A stretch of DNA of 10,782 nt from an uncultured Elusimicrobia bacterium (GTDB lineage: Bacteria; Elusimicrobiota; Endomicrobiia; Endomicrobiales; Endomicrobiaceae), in the NCBI GenBank assembly GCA_937916125.1, contig CALGGE010000111.1, positions 1-10,782 on the forward strand, given 5' to 3'. The position numbers and the translations under genes were made by a program. Position 1 is the stretch's first letter; every line of letters begins with the position of its first letter. The notes under the pieces were generated by a model. That model was not told the DNA's origin and did no database searches. It saw nothing but the letters and a program-made list of their open reading frames with translations. Positions 1 through 7,182 of this stretch are shown here, piece after piece.

Positions 1-90
1 GCCTCTAATGCTATAAACTTAGAATTTATTGACATCGGATAAAATTAAATAATAAATTTAAATTACTAAAATTTTTCTTACATCTTTAAG

Positions 91-242
91 CTGCCGTTGC
101 CGTTGAAACTATTCAACTTTTCAACTGTTATTCTGTCATGCTGAGCTTGTCGAAGCATCTCGTCGTTGTAGTTGTAGTTGCCGTTTGTCGTTGTTGTTGC
201 AGTTGTCGTTCATTGTACATTGTACATCATACATTGTACATT
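91..242 (-). repeat. Composite dispersed repeat block at the 3' end of smpB
   Basis: Read on the minus strand from 242, this block holds TGTACAATG/TGTATGATG units, then CAAC/GGCAAC-rich low complexity, then GACGAGATGCTTCGACAA followed by GCTCAGCATGACAGAA, then AGTTGAAAAGTTGAATAG and finally AACGGCAACGGC. The same components in the same order occur on the plus strand at 7379-7560. CTTCGACAAGCTCAG is a motif I recall as a recurrent intergenic repeat in many bacterial genomes. The block runs directly into the smpB reading frame and supplies its stop codon. I see no gene, promoter with a target, or RNA in bases 1-90. Confidence 0.8.
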
Positions 243-697
243 TTTTGAAGTTCTTTTTCAATATCTCTCTTTTTCAAATCTTCTTTCTTATCGTAAGTTG
301 TTTTACCTTTTGCAAGCCCGATAAGAGCTTTGATTTTACCGTATTTGGAAACATATATTTCCAAAGGGACAACGGTTAAACCTTTTTCTCTTGACTTGGA
401 ATAAATCTTTACAATTTCATTTTTATGCAGAAGAAGCTTTCTTAATCTTTTGGACTGATAATCCCGTATATGCGAAGATATCTGCACATAAGGTGCTATA
501 TAAACATTTTCAAGAAAAGCTTCGTTGTTGTTAAAACGTACCAAAGAATCAACAAGGCTCACATTGTGTGCTCTTAAAGATTTTACTTCGTATCCGGAAA
601 GAACAATACCCGCCTCATATTCTTCAAGAATATGATAATTATGAAAAGCCTTGCGATTGGTTACCAATATATTTTTACTTTCGTTCTTTTTTCTCAT
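227..697 (-). CDS. smpB: SsrA-binding protein SmpB (trans-translation)
   Basis: SmpB binds tmRNA and delivers it to stalled ribosomes for rescue and tagging of incomplete proteins. The 156-aa product has the family signatures in order: NRKAFHNYHILEEYEAGIVL at residues 14-33, then SGYEVKSLR, a KLLLHKNEI segment near 87-95, GLTVVPLEIY near 106-115, and the basic tail AKGKTTYDKKEDLKKRD at 129-145. I chose ATG 697 because family N-termini look like MRKKNESKN. An in-frame ATG at 751 would add 18 unlikely residues and overlap rpoD. The Shine-Dalgarno (SD) sequence is weak (GGTG only), 23 bp after the rpoD stop, so translation may be coupled to rpoD. The final residues MYNV and the TGA stop lie in a dispersed repeat, so the extreme C-terminus is not ancestral. 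It is the last gene of the operon. Confidence 0.95.
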   Translation of the reverse strand: MRKKNESKNILVTNRKAFHNYHILEEYEAGIVLSGYEVKSLRAHNVSLVDSLVRFNNNEAFLENVYIAPYVQISSHIRDYQSKRLRKLLLHKNEIVKIYSKSREKGLTVVPLEIYVSKYGKIKALIGLAKGKTTYDKKEDLKKRDIEKELQKMYNV

Positions 698-720
698 AAA
701 AATTATTACAACACCGTATT

Positions 721-2454
721 TTATCCGAGATATTCCCTTAACGACTTGCATCTGCTGGGATGTCTTAATTTTCTTATGGCTTTTGCTTCAATCTGTCTTA
801 CTCTTTCTCTGGTAACACCGAATTTTTTACCGACTTCTTCAAGCGTAGAAGGATAACCTATACCGATACCGTACCTTAATCTTATAATTTCCGCTTCTCT
901 CTGAGTTAAACCGTTAAGAACTTTTTCCAGTTCTATCTGCAACCTGTATTGATTGGTTTTATTTATCGGATTAGGGCTGTTTTTATCTTCTATAAAATCT
1001 TCAAGTTTTGAATCTTCCTCTTCCCCTACCGGCGTTGCCAATGAAACAGGTTCCTGCATCATCTTTAATATTTTTCTTACCCTGTCGGTGGACATTCTTA
1101 ACATTTTCGCATATTCCTGTATGGTAGGCTCTTTACCTTTTTCCTGCTGATATTTTTTCTTAATTTTGGTAAGTTTGGAAATAAGCTCTTTCATATGAAC
1201 GGGAATTCTGATGGTTCTTGCCTGATCGGCAATAGCTCTGTTTATGGACTGTCTTATCCACCACGTTGCATAAGTAGAAAATTTAAAACCTCTCTTCCAC
1301 TCGAATTTTTCAACAGCTTTCGATAAGCCCAAATTCCCTTCCTGTATTAAATCGGCAAGTTCCAAATTGCTGACACCGACATGCTTTTTGGCAATGGAAA
1401 CAACAAGCCTGAAATTTGCTTCTATAAGTTTCATTTTATCTCTGTGAATAACCTCTTCAAGCTCTCTTATCTTTTTGTCGGTTTCAACCAAATCTTTGGG
1501 AGAGATGGAAAACCCCTCTTTAATTTGCATCTGTTTGGTAATAAGGTTCTGTATATATTCTATATTTTCCGCCATATTTACGGCAACAAAACCGCCCGAC
1601 ATTTTTTTAAATTGTGCGGCGGAAATCTTACCGGTAAAAAATTGTCTGTACAAAGCCTGCAATTTAGGAATAGGCATTCTGTACTTTCTTTCCATTCTGG
1701 CAAGTTCGGAATTTATTTCGTTCAATCTGTTTGCGGTAGTTTTTATTTTATTAATAAGTCTCTTAATTTTTTCCTGATTAAGATTAAGCCCTACGATAAG
1801 AGAAATTATTTCGGTTCTTATTTTATTTTTTTTCTCTTCGAGCTTTATTTTTTCTGAGCCGGAAATTTTCTTTCCCTGTTCCTGCTCTTCTATTTTATTA
1901 ATACTTTTTTCAAGCTGAACAATTTTCTTGACGGTTTCTTTAACCTTCAACTTCATATTTTTTAATTGAGCGGAAGATTTTCTTCCTCTGGGCATAAGCT
2001 CCTTAGGCGTCATTTCTTCCTGTTCAATGAGAGTATCCCAATTTTTAATTTCTTTTATTATAAGAGGAGATTCCAAAACAATATGAGTAAGTTTTCTTTC
2101 GTTATCTTTTACATTTTTCGCAAGTTCAACCTCAACTTTTCTCTCCAAAAGAGGAACTTTTGCCATTTCGGTAAGATACATTCTGACGGGATTAATATCT
2201 TCGTCTTCACTGCTTCTTACGACGATATCGGCAGTTTCCGCAGATGCTGTTTTTTCGTCATTACTTGAAGTTGCTATATTGGAATTTTTATCAACTATTT
2301 TTATGCCGAGTTCCGCAAGCCTTATAAATAGATTATCTATCTTATCCGAAGACAAATCTCTCTCGGCAACTTTTTTATTTATTTCTTCATAGGTTAAATA
2401 TCCGTGTTTTTTACCTATGGAAACCAACTCTTTAACAAATTCATTCTTTGCCAT
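721..2454 (-). CDS. rpoD: Primary sigma factor, RpoD/SigA (sigma-70)
   Basis: This 577-aa vegetative sigma factor directs RNA polymerase to housekeeping promoters. It has region 1.1 (about 1-60), region 1.2 around DINPVRMYLTEM (86-97), a long Lys/Glu-rich non-conserved insert (about 130-335, probably helical), region 2 (about 340-418, with LIEANFRLVVSIAKKHVG, DLIQEGNLGL, and FSTYATWWIRQSINRAI for the -10 element), region 3 (about 420-498), and region 4 (505-577). The region 4.2 helix-turn-helix is TLEEVGKKFGVTRERVRQIE. The presence of region 1.1 and a full 2.4 identifies a primary sigma. The start ATG shares its A with the dnaG stop (TAATG). AGGGA seven bases upstream is a good SD inside dnaG, so translation is likely coupled. 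Confidence 0.98.
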   Translation of the reverse strand: MAKNEFVKELVSIGKKHGYLTYEEINKKVAERDLSSDKIDNLFIRLAELGIKIVDKNSNIATSSNDEKTASAETADIVVRSSEDEDINPVRMYLTEMAKVPLLERKVEVELAKNVKDNERKLTHIVLESPLIIKEIKNWDTLIEQEEMTPKELMPRGRKSSAQLKNMKLKVKETVKKIVQLEKSINKIEEQEQGKKISGSEKIKLEEKKNKIRTEIISLIVGLNLNQEKIKRLINKIKTTANRLNEINSELARMERKYRMPIPKLQALYRQFFTGKISAAQFKKMSGGFVAVNMAENIEYIQNLITKQMQIKEGFSISPKDLVETDKKIRELEEVIHRDKMKLIEANFRLVVSIAKKHVGVSNLELADLIQEGNLGLSKAVEKFEWKRGFKFSTYATWWIRQSINRAIADQARTIRIPVHMKELISKLTKIKKKYQQEKGKEPTIQEYAKMLRMSTDRVRKILKMMQEPVSLATPVGEEEDSKLEDFIEDKNSPNPINKTNQYRLQIELEKVLNGLTQREAEIIRLRYGIGIGYPSTLEEVGKKFGVTRERVRQIEAKAIRKLRHPSRCKSLREYLG

Positions 2455-4244
2455 TAATTTTTCCCTGAGCCTTTTATCAGTGAAGTCAGCTGAAGATACC
2501 TTTTTATTTTTTCAGGCTCGTTTTTAATTTTACCTTCAGTCATGAGAAGCACTTCTTTTTCCAGAAGTTTTCTTTCTTTTTTTAATCTTTCCGTCTCGAT
2601 ATCTTTGCACAAAATATTAAATATTTCATACACTCTGACGGAATCTTCTTCCAAATTACTCTCTTTGGTATTTTTTACCCGTTCCGATACAATAGCCAAT
2701 TTGGAAAACCACTCTTCCCGATTTTTATCTTTTATTTTAGACAGGATCTGTGCTATGGAAATATTTTCGTTTTCCGCAAGCATATTGTACACTTCAACAC
2801 AATTTCTTTCAGTAAAGAAATCTTTTTTTAATTTTCTTACATATTCTCTGTTTTCGGGATCAAGCAAAAACTTTAAAAGTTTTTCTTCAAGAGAAGATTT
2901 GACTTTCAAATTATCCTTGTCGGAAACATCTTCCGCAGACACTTCCGACTTAAAAACGGTTTTCTTTTGAAATTCCTGCCAGAGAATATCTTCATCTATA
3001 TTAAGTTGTTGTGCAACATAGTTAACGTAATCTCTTTGTACTATCAAATTTTTATTTTTTGCAATAAAATCCAAAAGTACGGAAACTATTCTCGCTTTAT
3101 CCTGCGAGGTTCTAACCTGAGTTTTTTCCAAAATTCTGTCGGTGATAAATACTATGGGATTTTTTGCATTTTTATCTACGATTTTAAAGAATGCATCTTT
3201 ACCGTTTGCCAACAAATATTCGTCGGGATCAACACCTTCCGGAAGAGAAGATGTCCTGACTGACACACCGGCTTCGGCACAAATTTCCAAAGCTCTCTGC
3301 GTGGCAGTACGACCGGCATCGTCGGGATCAAATAACAAAGTTACCTTTTCCGCATATCTGTTAATGAGTTTAGCCTGCTGTACGGTAAACGCCGTTCCCA
3401 AAGGAGCAACCGCTCCCGACACTCCGTACTGTTGAGACATAACGGCGTCCATATACCCCTCGACGACCGTTACGGATTTTTCTTTCCTCAGTTCCGGTAA
3501 AGTTTGATATAAACCGTATAAATTGGAAGATTTTGAATAAACTATCGTTTCCGGCGTATTCAAATATTTTGCTTTGCTGTCGGTAAGAGTTCTTCCGCCG
3601 AAAGCAACTACTCTTCCCTGAATATCAACTATAGGAAAAACAAGTCTTTCCGACATATATTCAAAAATATTACCGTAATCGTTTTTTGTAAAAAGTCCCG
3701 CTTTTGCAAGCATTTCGAAAGTATAACCTTTTTTCCCTGCCGCATCAAGGAGTTTATTTTTGGGAGCATAGCCTATCATAAACTTTCGTATTGTCTCGTC
3801 GGTCATACCTCTTTTTTTAGCATATTCACGTGCAGAAGCCGCTGATTTTAACTCCAAAAAACATCTGTTATAATATTTTGCCGTCATTTCAAGCAGTTCA
3901 AATATTTTTGTTTTTTCGGAAACGGTATATCTGTCTTTTTCCGAATAACTTTCGTTTATTTGAATACTGTATCTTTCCGCAAGTTTTCTGACGCTTTCCG
4001 GCCACGAAATATTTTCAATGAGCATTACAAACTTAAAGACATCCCCCGCAGCACCGCAACCGAAACATCTGAATATTCCTTTCTCGGGGCTGACCATAAA
4101 CGAAGGAGTTTTCTCCGTATGAAAGGGACAACAACACTTAAAGTTTCTTCCGGCTTTTTTTAAGTCGGGAACATAATCGCTTATAATAGAAACTATATCG
4201 GCAGCAGCCCTTACCTGTTCTATTGCCTGTTCGGGGATAGCCAT
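2454..4244 (-). CDS. dnaG: DNA primase DnaG
   Basis: DnaG makes the RNA primers for lagging-strand replication. The 596-aa protein has the normal bacterial layout. The CHC2-type zinc-binding domain uses C39, H42, C60 and C63 (CPFH and CFGC). The TOPRIM catalytic core has E262 in VEGYMD, and D306 and D308 in FDPDDAGRTA, where many homologues have DGD. GVDPDEYLL at 337-345 follows. The C-terminal third (about 450-596) is charged and helical, as expected for the helicase-binding domain. ATG 4244 lies 7 bp after the NIF3 stop, with only a weak AGAAG-type SD. It is followed by rpoD with a one-base overlap. Its place between rpsU and rpoD is the classical macromolecular-synthesis operon arrangement. 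Confidence 0.98.
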   Translation of the reverse strand: MAIPEQAIEQVRAAADIVSIISDYVPDLKKAGRNFKCCCPFHTEKTPSFMVSPEKGIFRCFGCGAAGDVFKFVMLIENISWPESVRKLAERYSIQINESYSEKDRYTVSEKTKIFELLEMTAKYYNRCFLELKSAASAREYAKKRGMTDETIRKFMIGYAPKNKLLDAAGKKGYTFEMLAKAGLFTKNDYGNIFEYMSERLVFPIVDIQGRVVAFGGRTLTDSKAKYLNTPETIVYSKSSNLYGLYQTLPELRKEKSVTVVEGYMDAVMSQQYGVSGAVAPLGTAFTVQQAKLINRYAEKVTLLFDPDDAGRTATQRALEICAEAGVSVRTSSLPEGVDPDEYLLANGKDAFFKIVDKNAKNPIVFITDRILEKTQVRTSQDKARIVSVLLDFIAKNKNLIVQRDYVNYVAQQLNIDEDILWQEFQKKTVFKSEVSAEDVSDKDNLKVKSSLEEKLLKFLLDPENREYVRKLKKDFFTERNCVEVYNMLAENENISIAQILSKIKDKNREEWFSKLAIVSERVKNTKESNLEEDSVRVYEIFNILCKDIETERLKKERKLLEKEVLLMTEGKIKNEPEKIKRYLQLTSLIKGSGKN

Positions 4245-4251
4245 TGTTTTA

Positions 4252-5208
4252 TTATCTTCTGAATCTTCTAAAACCTGAAGCTTCTATAAATTCAAGCTGA
4301 CCATATTTCTTTTCAAGTCCGTCCAACATTAAGTTTACACCGAGATTGTCCGACGAAATATGACCTGCTATTATTACGTTTATTTTATATTTTTCAACTT
4401 CTTTATAATGTCTTTCACTCATATGCATACCGATAATAGTACCTACGCCTGCCGCGGCAAGTTTTTCAATTATTGCCACAGGTCCTTCCGTTCCGCCGGT
4501 CATATCTACAAAAATTTTACCGCATTTTGATTTTTCGCAGCCGTTAAGAATAAAAGGTCCGTTGCCGAATGTTTTTGCATATTGATATTCCGGCATATCG
4601 TCTAAAAATTTTATTATATCTTTCAAATATCTCGGTTTTGCGGCTTCGATATTTTTTTGTAAAAATGTTGCAACATGATTATCCGCAACAGTGTGTGCCG
4701 TCATAAGAGGGATATTTAAAAGTCTTGCGGCATCATAAACTCTTTGATGGTTGGAACCGGCAACGCTTCTGCCGACTTCATCCATTCTCGAGTCGATATA
4801 TTTTTCCGAAATATTTATCGGCACGCCCTGTCCTTCAATAATTTCAGCCTGCATACCTATAACCTGATGAAAAGTCGAATAGGCTTTCCCCTCAGGGTGG
4901 TGAGCCAATACCATATCGATTTTTTTGCCGTTAAGCCTTAACTGATTGGCAAGTAAAAGTTCCGGTGTTTCAATATCTATACCGACCATAACGGTTTTTA
5001 TTTCTTCTTCACCGGTTCCGAAAATAATTCTGGAATCCTGATAAGGATTGGTTAACGTATCGGTATCGAAATATTTCTTTTTATCATCGGAAAGCTCGTC
5101 GTAATTCTGTTTAGTTTCTTTCAGTATCTGTTCGACTTCTTTGTTGCCTCTGGGATCATTTTCTATTCCTGCCTGAACAAAAAAAGCATGCATCTGTTTT
5201 AAATTCAT
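4252..5208 (-). CDS. NIF3/DUF34-family dinuclear metal-binding protein
   Basis: The 318-aa product resembles the NIF3 (NGG1-interacting factor 3, DUF34) family, oligomeric proteins with a two-metal site whose reaction is not settled. Likely metal ligands lie in LAHHPEG (H103, H104, E106), in DNHVA (176-180), and in the C-terminal GMHMSERHYKE (260-270) and AGHISSDNLG (281-290) segments. I chose ATG 5208 because AGAGGCGG sits just upstream at good spacing; an in-frame ATG at 5223 lies in that SD and would add only MRGGN. In Bacillus a NIF3 gene lies near dnaG-sigA but downstream; here it is between rpsU and dnaG. Family assignment is firm; cellular role is not known. Confidence 0.88.
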   Translation of the reverse strand: MNLKQMHAFFVQAGIENDPRGNKEVEQILKETKQNYDELSDDKKKYFDTDTLTNPYQDSRIIFGTGEEEIKTVMVGIDIETPELLLANQLRLNGKKIDMVLAHHPEGKAYSTFHQVIGMQAEIIEGQGVPINISEKYIDSRMDEVGRSVAGSNHQRVYDAARLLNIPLMTAHTVADNHVATFLQKNIEAAKPRYLKDIIKFLDDMPEYQYAKTFGNGPFILNGCEKSKCGKIFVDMTGGTEGPVAIIEKLAAAGVGTIIGMHMSERHYKEVEKYKINVIIAGHISSDNLGVNLMLDGLEKKYGQLEFIEASGFRRFRR

Positions 5209-5238
5209 ATTACCGCCTCTCATAATACAAAATGCAAC

Positions 5239-5277
5239 AAAGGGGAGACATTCTAAACTTACGAATATTCCCCCTTT
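5239..5277 (-). terminator. Hairpin after rpsU: partial terminator or attenuator candidate
   Basis: The arms at 5239-5253 and 5263-5277 pair over 15 positions (AAAGGGG... with ...CCCCTTT), with one A-C mismatch, two G-T pairs and a 9-nt loop. In the direction of transcription it lies 27 bases beyond the rpsU stop and ends 30 bases before the NIF3 start. Only TTTG follows the stem, so full termination is doubtful. By analogy with the E. coli rpsU-dnaG intercistronic terminator, it could reduce read-through or act as an RNA-processing site, keeping bS21 in excess over DnaG. The function is inferred. Confidence 0.6.
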
Positions 5278-5304
5278 ATCTGTAAATTTTCAAAGATTTT
5301 ATTA

Positions 5305-5508
5305 CTATCTTGACCAATTATCCTTCATTTGTTTTCTGCGAATTTTTCTTTTAGCTTCGGCAAGTTTTTCTTTCTTTATGACACTGGGAGACTTATAAAA
5401 TTCTCTCTTCTTTATCTCCTGCATTATGCCGTTTCTTTCGCATTCTCTTTTGAATCTTCTGATAGCATCTTCGATAGATTCGCCGTCTCTGACCTTAACG
5501 CTGACCAT
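5305..5508 (-). CDS. rpsU: Small ribosomal subunit protein bS21
   Basis: This 67-aa basic protein is ribosomal protein bS21, which sits near the anti-Shine-Dalgarno end of 16S rRNA and helps initiation. The whole length matches the family: VKVRDGESIEDAIRRFKREC near the start, then the NGIMQEIKKREFYKSPSVI segment, and a Lys/Arg-rich C-terminus. ATG 5508 is preceded by AAGGTGG about 11 bases upstream. The HIT gene ends 93 bases upstream and a hairpin follows. The intergenic stretch before it has its own -10-like hexamers, so rpsU may be transcribed separately as well as from the HIT promoter. Confidence 0.97.
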   Translation of the reverse strand: MVSVKVRDGESIEDAIRRFKRECERNGIMQEIKKREFYKSPSVIKKEKLAEAKRKIRRKQMKDNWSR

Positions 5509-5535
5509 TAATCTTTACACCACCTTTTTTTACAA

Positions 5536-5555
5536 ATTATAAATTAAAAATTATA
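5536..5555 (-). promoter_or_regulatory. Possible internal promoter for rpsU
   Basis: Two perfect TATAAT hexamers on the minus strand (5550-5555 and 5536-5541) lie 28-42 bp upstream of the rpsU start in very AT-rich DNA. A TTGGCA lies upstream, but spaced about 20 bp from the nearer hexamer, which is too long to be convincing. It is a candidate only; AT-rich sequence gives TATAAT often by chance. Confidence 0.25.
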
Positions 5556-5601
5556 AAAAAGTTCATATTATTTGCTGCCAACTGCCAATTGATGATTATC
5601 T

Positions 5602-5943
5602 CTAACCCGGAGGCCAACCGAATGTTCTGCCGCCGAGCAAATGATAATGTAAATGTGCAACAGTTTGTCCTCCGTCTATACCGCAGTTATTTACTACACG
5701 GTATCCGTCGGGAAGATTATTATCTTTTGCCAGTTTGCCGGCAACCCACTGGATATGTCCCAACAAGGAAACATCTTCCTGATTTATATCATCAAGACTT
5801 TTAATATGTTTCTTCGGAATTATCAAAACATGAACAGGAGCTTGAGGATTCAAATCTCCGAAAGCCAAAACTTTGTCATCTTCATATACTTTCTTGGACG
5901 GAATCTCTCCGGAAACTATTTTACAAAAAATACATTCTGCCAT
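5602..5943 (-). CDS. Histidine triad (HIT) nucleotide-binding protein, HINT/PKCI type
   Basis: The 113-aa protein belongs to the HINT branch of the HIT superfamily, which hydrolyses purine nucleoside phosphoramidates and related AMP conjugates. The triad is HLHYHLL with H97, H99 and H101; the middle histidine is the family nucleophile. N-terminal CIFCKIVSGEIPS carries the C4-x2-C7 pair typical of zinc-binding members. HVLIIPKKH (38-46) and the terminal GWPPG are also characteristic. I chose ATG 5943: an in-frame GTG three codons earlier overlaps the probable SD (GGCGGGTG). It is the first gene of the transcript that continues into rpsU and the macromolecular-synthesis genes. Many HIT genes adjoin translation genes, but no specific partner is evident. 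Confidence 0.95.
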   Translation of the reverse strand: MAECIFCKIVSGEIPSKKVYEDDKVLAFGDLNPQAPVHVLIIPKKHIKSLDDINQEDVSLLGHIQWVAGKLAKDNNLPDGYRVVNNCGIDGGQTVAHLHYHLLGGRTFGWPPG

Positions 5944-5977
5944 AAATAACACCCGCCATTACAATTAAATATCAGTA

Positions 5978-6006
5978 ATTATATATTTTTTTGATAAAAA
6001 ATGCAA
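5978..6006 (-). promoter_or_regulatory. Sigma-70 promoter for the HIT-rpsU-nif3-dnaG-rpoD-smpB operon
   Basis: On the minus strand TTGCAT (6001-6006; 3 of 6 consensus) is followed after 17 bp by a perfect TATAAT (5978-5983). The predicted start near 5971 leaves a leader of about 27 bases to the HIT ATG at 5943. The rest of the gap 5944-6184 is AT-rich. It has a short imperfect inverted repeat (CGCTAAC/GTTAACG near 6063-6082) that I could not assign. Confidence 0.5.
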
Positions 6007-6184
6007 GAAAAATGTTTAGGTCAAAATAGATTTTGCCGTTTTTTTGACAGTCTCTTGTTAATCCGCTAACACGTAAGTTAACGAAGAAAGTTTTTATTTT
6101 AAAAATTACAAAGAAAATTTGTAAAACAAACACATTTACCATAAAGTGCTTGCTCTTGTATATTTGAAAAACGGCAGAAGATAA

Positions 6185-6385
6185 TTAGCGAGCCTTTTGG
6201 ATAATTTCGTCTATGTCGGCAATGATATATTGATTTCCTGTTGTGTGAAGTGCTTCAAAGAATTTTATGATATAATTTAAAAGGTCATATTTTTTGAACA
6301 GTTCTATAACCTCTTTTCCCGTCAGAAATTTAGCGTTTTTATATAACTCTATACAATATATTAAAAACTTTGTTTCCTTGCTCAT
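6185..6385 (-). CDS. DUF3791-type small protein (third gene of accessory module)
   Basis: This 66-aa protein, MSKETKFLIYCIEL... to ...DIDEIIQKAR, resembles the DUF3791 family of small helical proteins often seen beside DUF3990 genes in gut bacteria. I see the usual EVIELFKKYDLLNYI core and the LHTTGNQYIIADID segment. ATG 6385 has an excellent SD (GAGGAG, 7 bases upstream) and starts one base after the preceding TAA. A longer in-frame reading from 6445 would run antiparallel to this logic, overlapping the upstream gene without an SD. The tight spacing suggests coupled expression of the three proteins. It could be an antitoxin or accessory subunit to the DUF3990 protein; that is inference. Confidence 0.8.
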   Translation of the reverse strand: MSKETKFLIYCIELYKNAKFLTGKEVIELFKKYDLLNYIIKFFEALHTTGNQYIIADIDEIIQKAR

Positions 6386-6386
6386 A

Positions 6387-6626
6387 TTACATCTCCTCAG
6401 GAAAAGAAATTTTGCCCGTTTTTTGCTCCTCATCATAAAGGACATATAATGCCTTAGGACTTAAATGCCACAATTTTAAATCTTCTATTTCTAAATTTTT
6501 ATACAATTCGGAAGAGTAAAGTTTTTCAACAGCTTCCCGCTCGGTAATATTCTCATTATTGACTATTTCCATAACTAACCGTTGAACTATTAAAGTTAAA
6601 ACAACTTCAAATTTTTGTTTTTCCAT
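6387..6626 (-). CDS. Unrecognised 79-aa protein of the DUF3990/DUF3791 module
   Basis: I cannot name this family with certainty. The protein has a helical N-terminal half (EVVLTLIVQRLVMEIVNNEN), a middle AVEKLYSSELYKNLEIEDLK, then WHLSPKALYVLYDEEQ and a C-terminal GKISFPEE. The WHLSP segment seems familiar from small genes accompanying DUF3990/DUF3791 modules, but this is recollection, not a search. ATG 6626 has AAGGA five bases upstream and lies 12 bases after the DUF3990 stop. Its last codons (GAGGAG) double as the SD of the next gene. There are no membrane segments or cysteines. An antitoxin or adaptor role is plausible but not shown. Confidence 0.8.
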   Translation of the reverse strand: MEKQKFEVVLTLIVQRLVMEIVNNENITEREAVEKLYSSELYKNLEIEDLKLWHLSPKALYVLYDEEQKTGKISFPEEM

Positions 6627-6638
6627 TCTGTTCCTTTT

Positions 6639-7121
6639 CTATTTTACGGTAAAGAATTCTTTAAATATAATTTTTGAAAGTGCCGTATCATTTTTAAAAA
6701 CATATTGATTGTATAATTTCTTTACTTTTAAAACATCAATTGCCTGCTGTTTTGTATAAATTCCCGTCAAATATAACGTAAAAGTCTGATAAACATCATC
6801 ATTTGCAACAGGACCTGTTATCAAATCATAATTATCGGGGAAAACTTTTCCGTTCCTATTATCGGATACAAAATCCAGCCATTTTTCATTTGCAATATCA
6901 AATTTCAACACAGATAAATCTTTGATATTTTTTTCATCAAATTCATACACATTAACAACAGCAGGACCTTCTTTCCTTCGAGAAGAAACTTTCTGTGCAA
7001 AGTTTTCGGCCTGTTCATAATTTGATGTTGTATAAAATCCTTCGCCAAAATCCAAAAAACGATTAGATTTTATTATTTTGGGTTCTTTAACCAATGTATT
7101 ACTTCCGTGATACAATAACAA
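6639..7121 (-). CDS. DUF3990-family protein, predicted ADP-ribosyltransferase fold
   Basis: The 160-aa protein begins MLLYHGSN and continues with LDFGEGFYTTSNYEQAENFA (23-42), a pattern of the DUF3990 family, placed in the ADP-ribosyltransferase clan. H5 of YHGS and Y30 of GFYTT would be the first two residues of an H-Y-E/Q-type NAD-binding site. The third is uncertain; Q112 in DDVYQTFTLYLTG is one possibility. VVNVYEFDE (55-63) and the C-terminal QYVFKNDTALSKIIF also fit the family. The start is TTG at 7121: AGGGG lies six bases upstream, and the next in-frame TTG (7115) is too far. It leads a three-gene module. NAD-dependent modification of a host or phage target, as toxin or defence effector, is an inference. 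Confidence 0.82.
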   Translation of the reverse strand: MLLYHGSNTLVKEPKIIKSNRFLDFGEGFYTTSNYEQAENFAQKVSSRRKEGPAVVNVYEFDEKNIKDLSVLKFDIANEKWLDFVSDNRNGKVFPDNYDLITGPVANDDVYQTFTLYLTGIYTKQQAIDVLKVKKLYNQYVFKNDTALSKIIFKEFFTVK

Positions 7122-7182
7122 GTTTTGCCCCTTTTAAAAAAAGAAATCTTTAACAGATATATTGTACAAAATTATAAAAAAA

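Noticed and set aside
29..60. TTGACA on the plus strand with AT-rich DNA 17-18 bp downstream, a possible promoter
   Set aside because: The -10 match is poor and no plus-strand gene follows; downstream is repeat DNA and antisense smpB.
1381..1857. 158-codon plus-strand open frame
   Set aside because: It lies wholly inside rpoD on the opposite strand, has no SD and has Phe/Tyr/Asn-rich composition typical of an antisense shadow.
5224..5304. Possible small RNA or leader peptide between rpsU and the NIF3 gene
   Set aside because: Only the hairpin is supported; no short ORF with an SD and no promoter is visible there.
6050..6090. Short inverted repeat CGCTAAC/GTTAACG as a degenerate fourth element copy 3' of the DUF3791 gene
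   Set aside because: The loop does not match, the stem is short with a mismatch, and GAGACGAA and the 46-bp units are missing.
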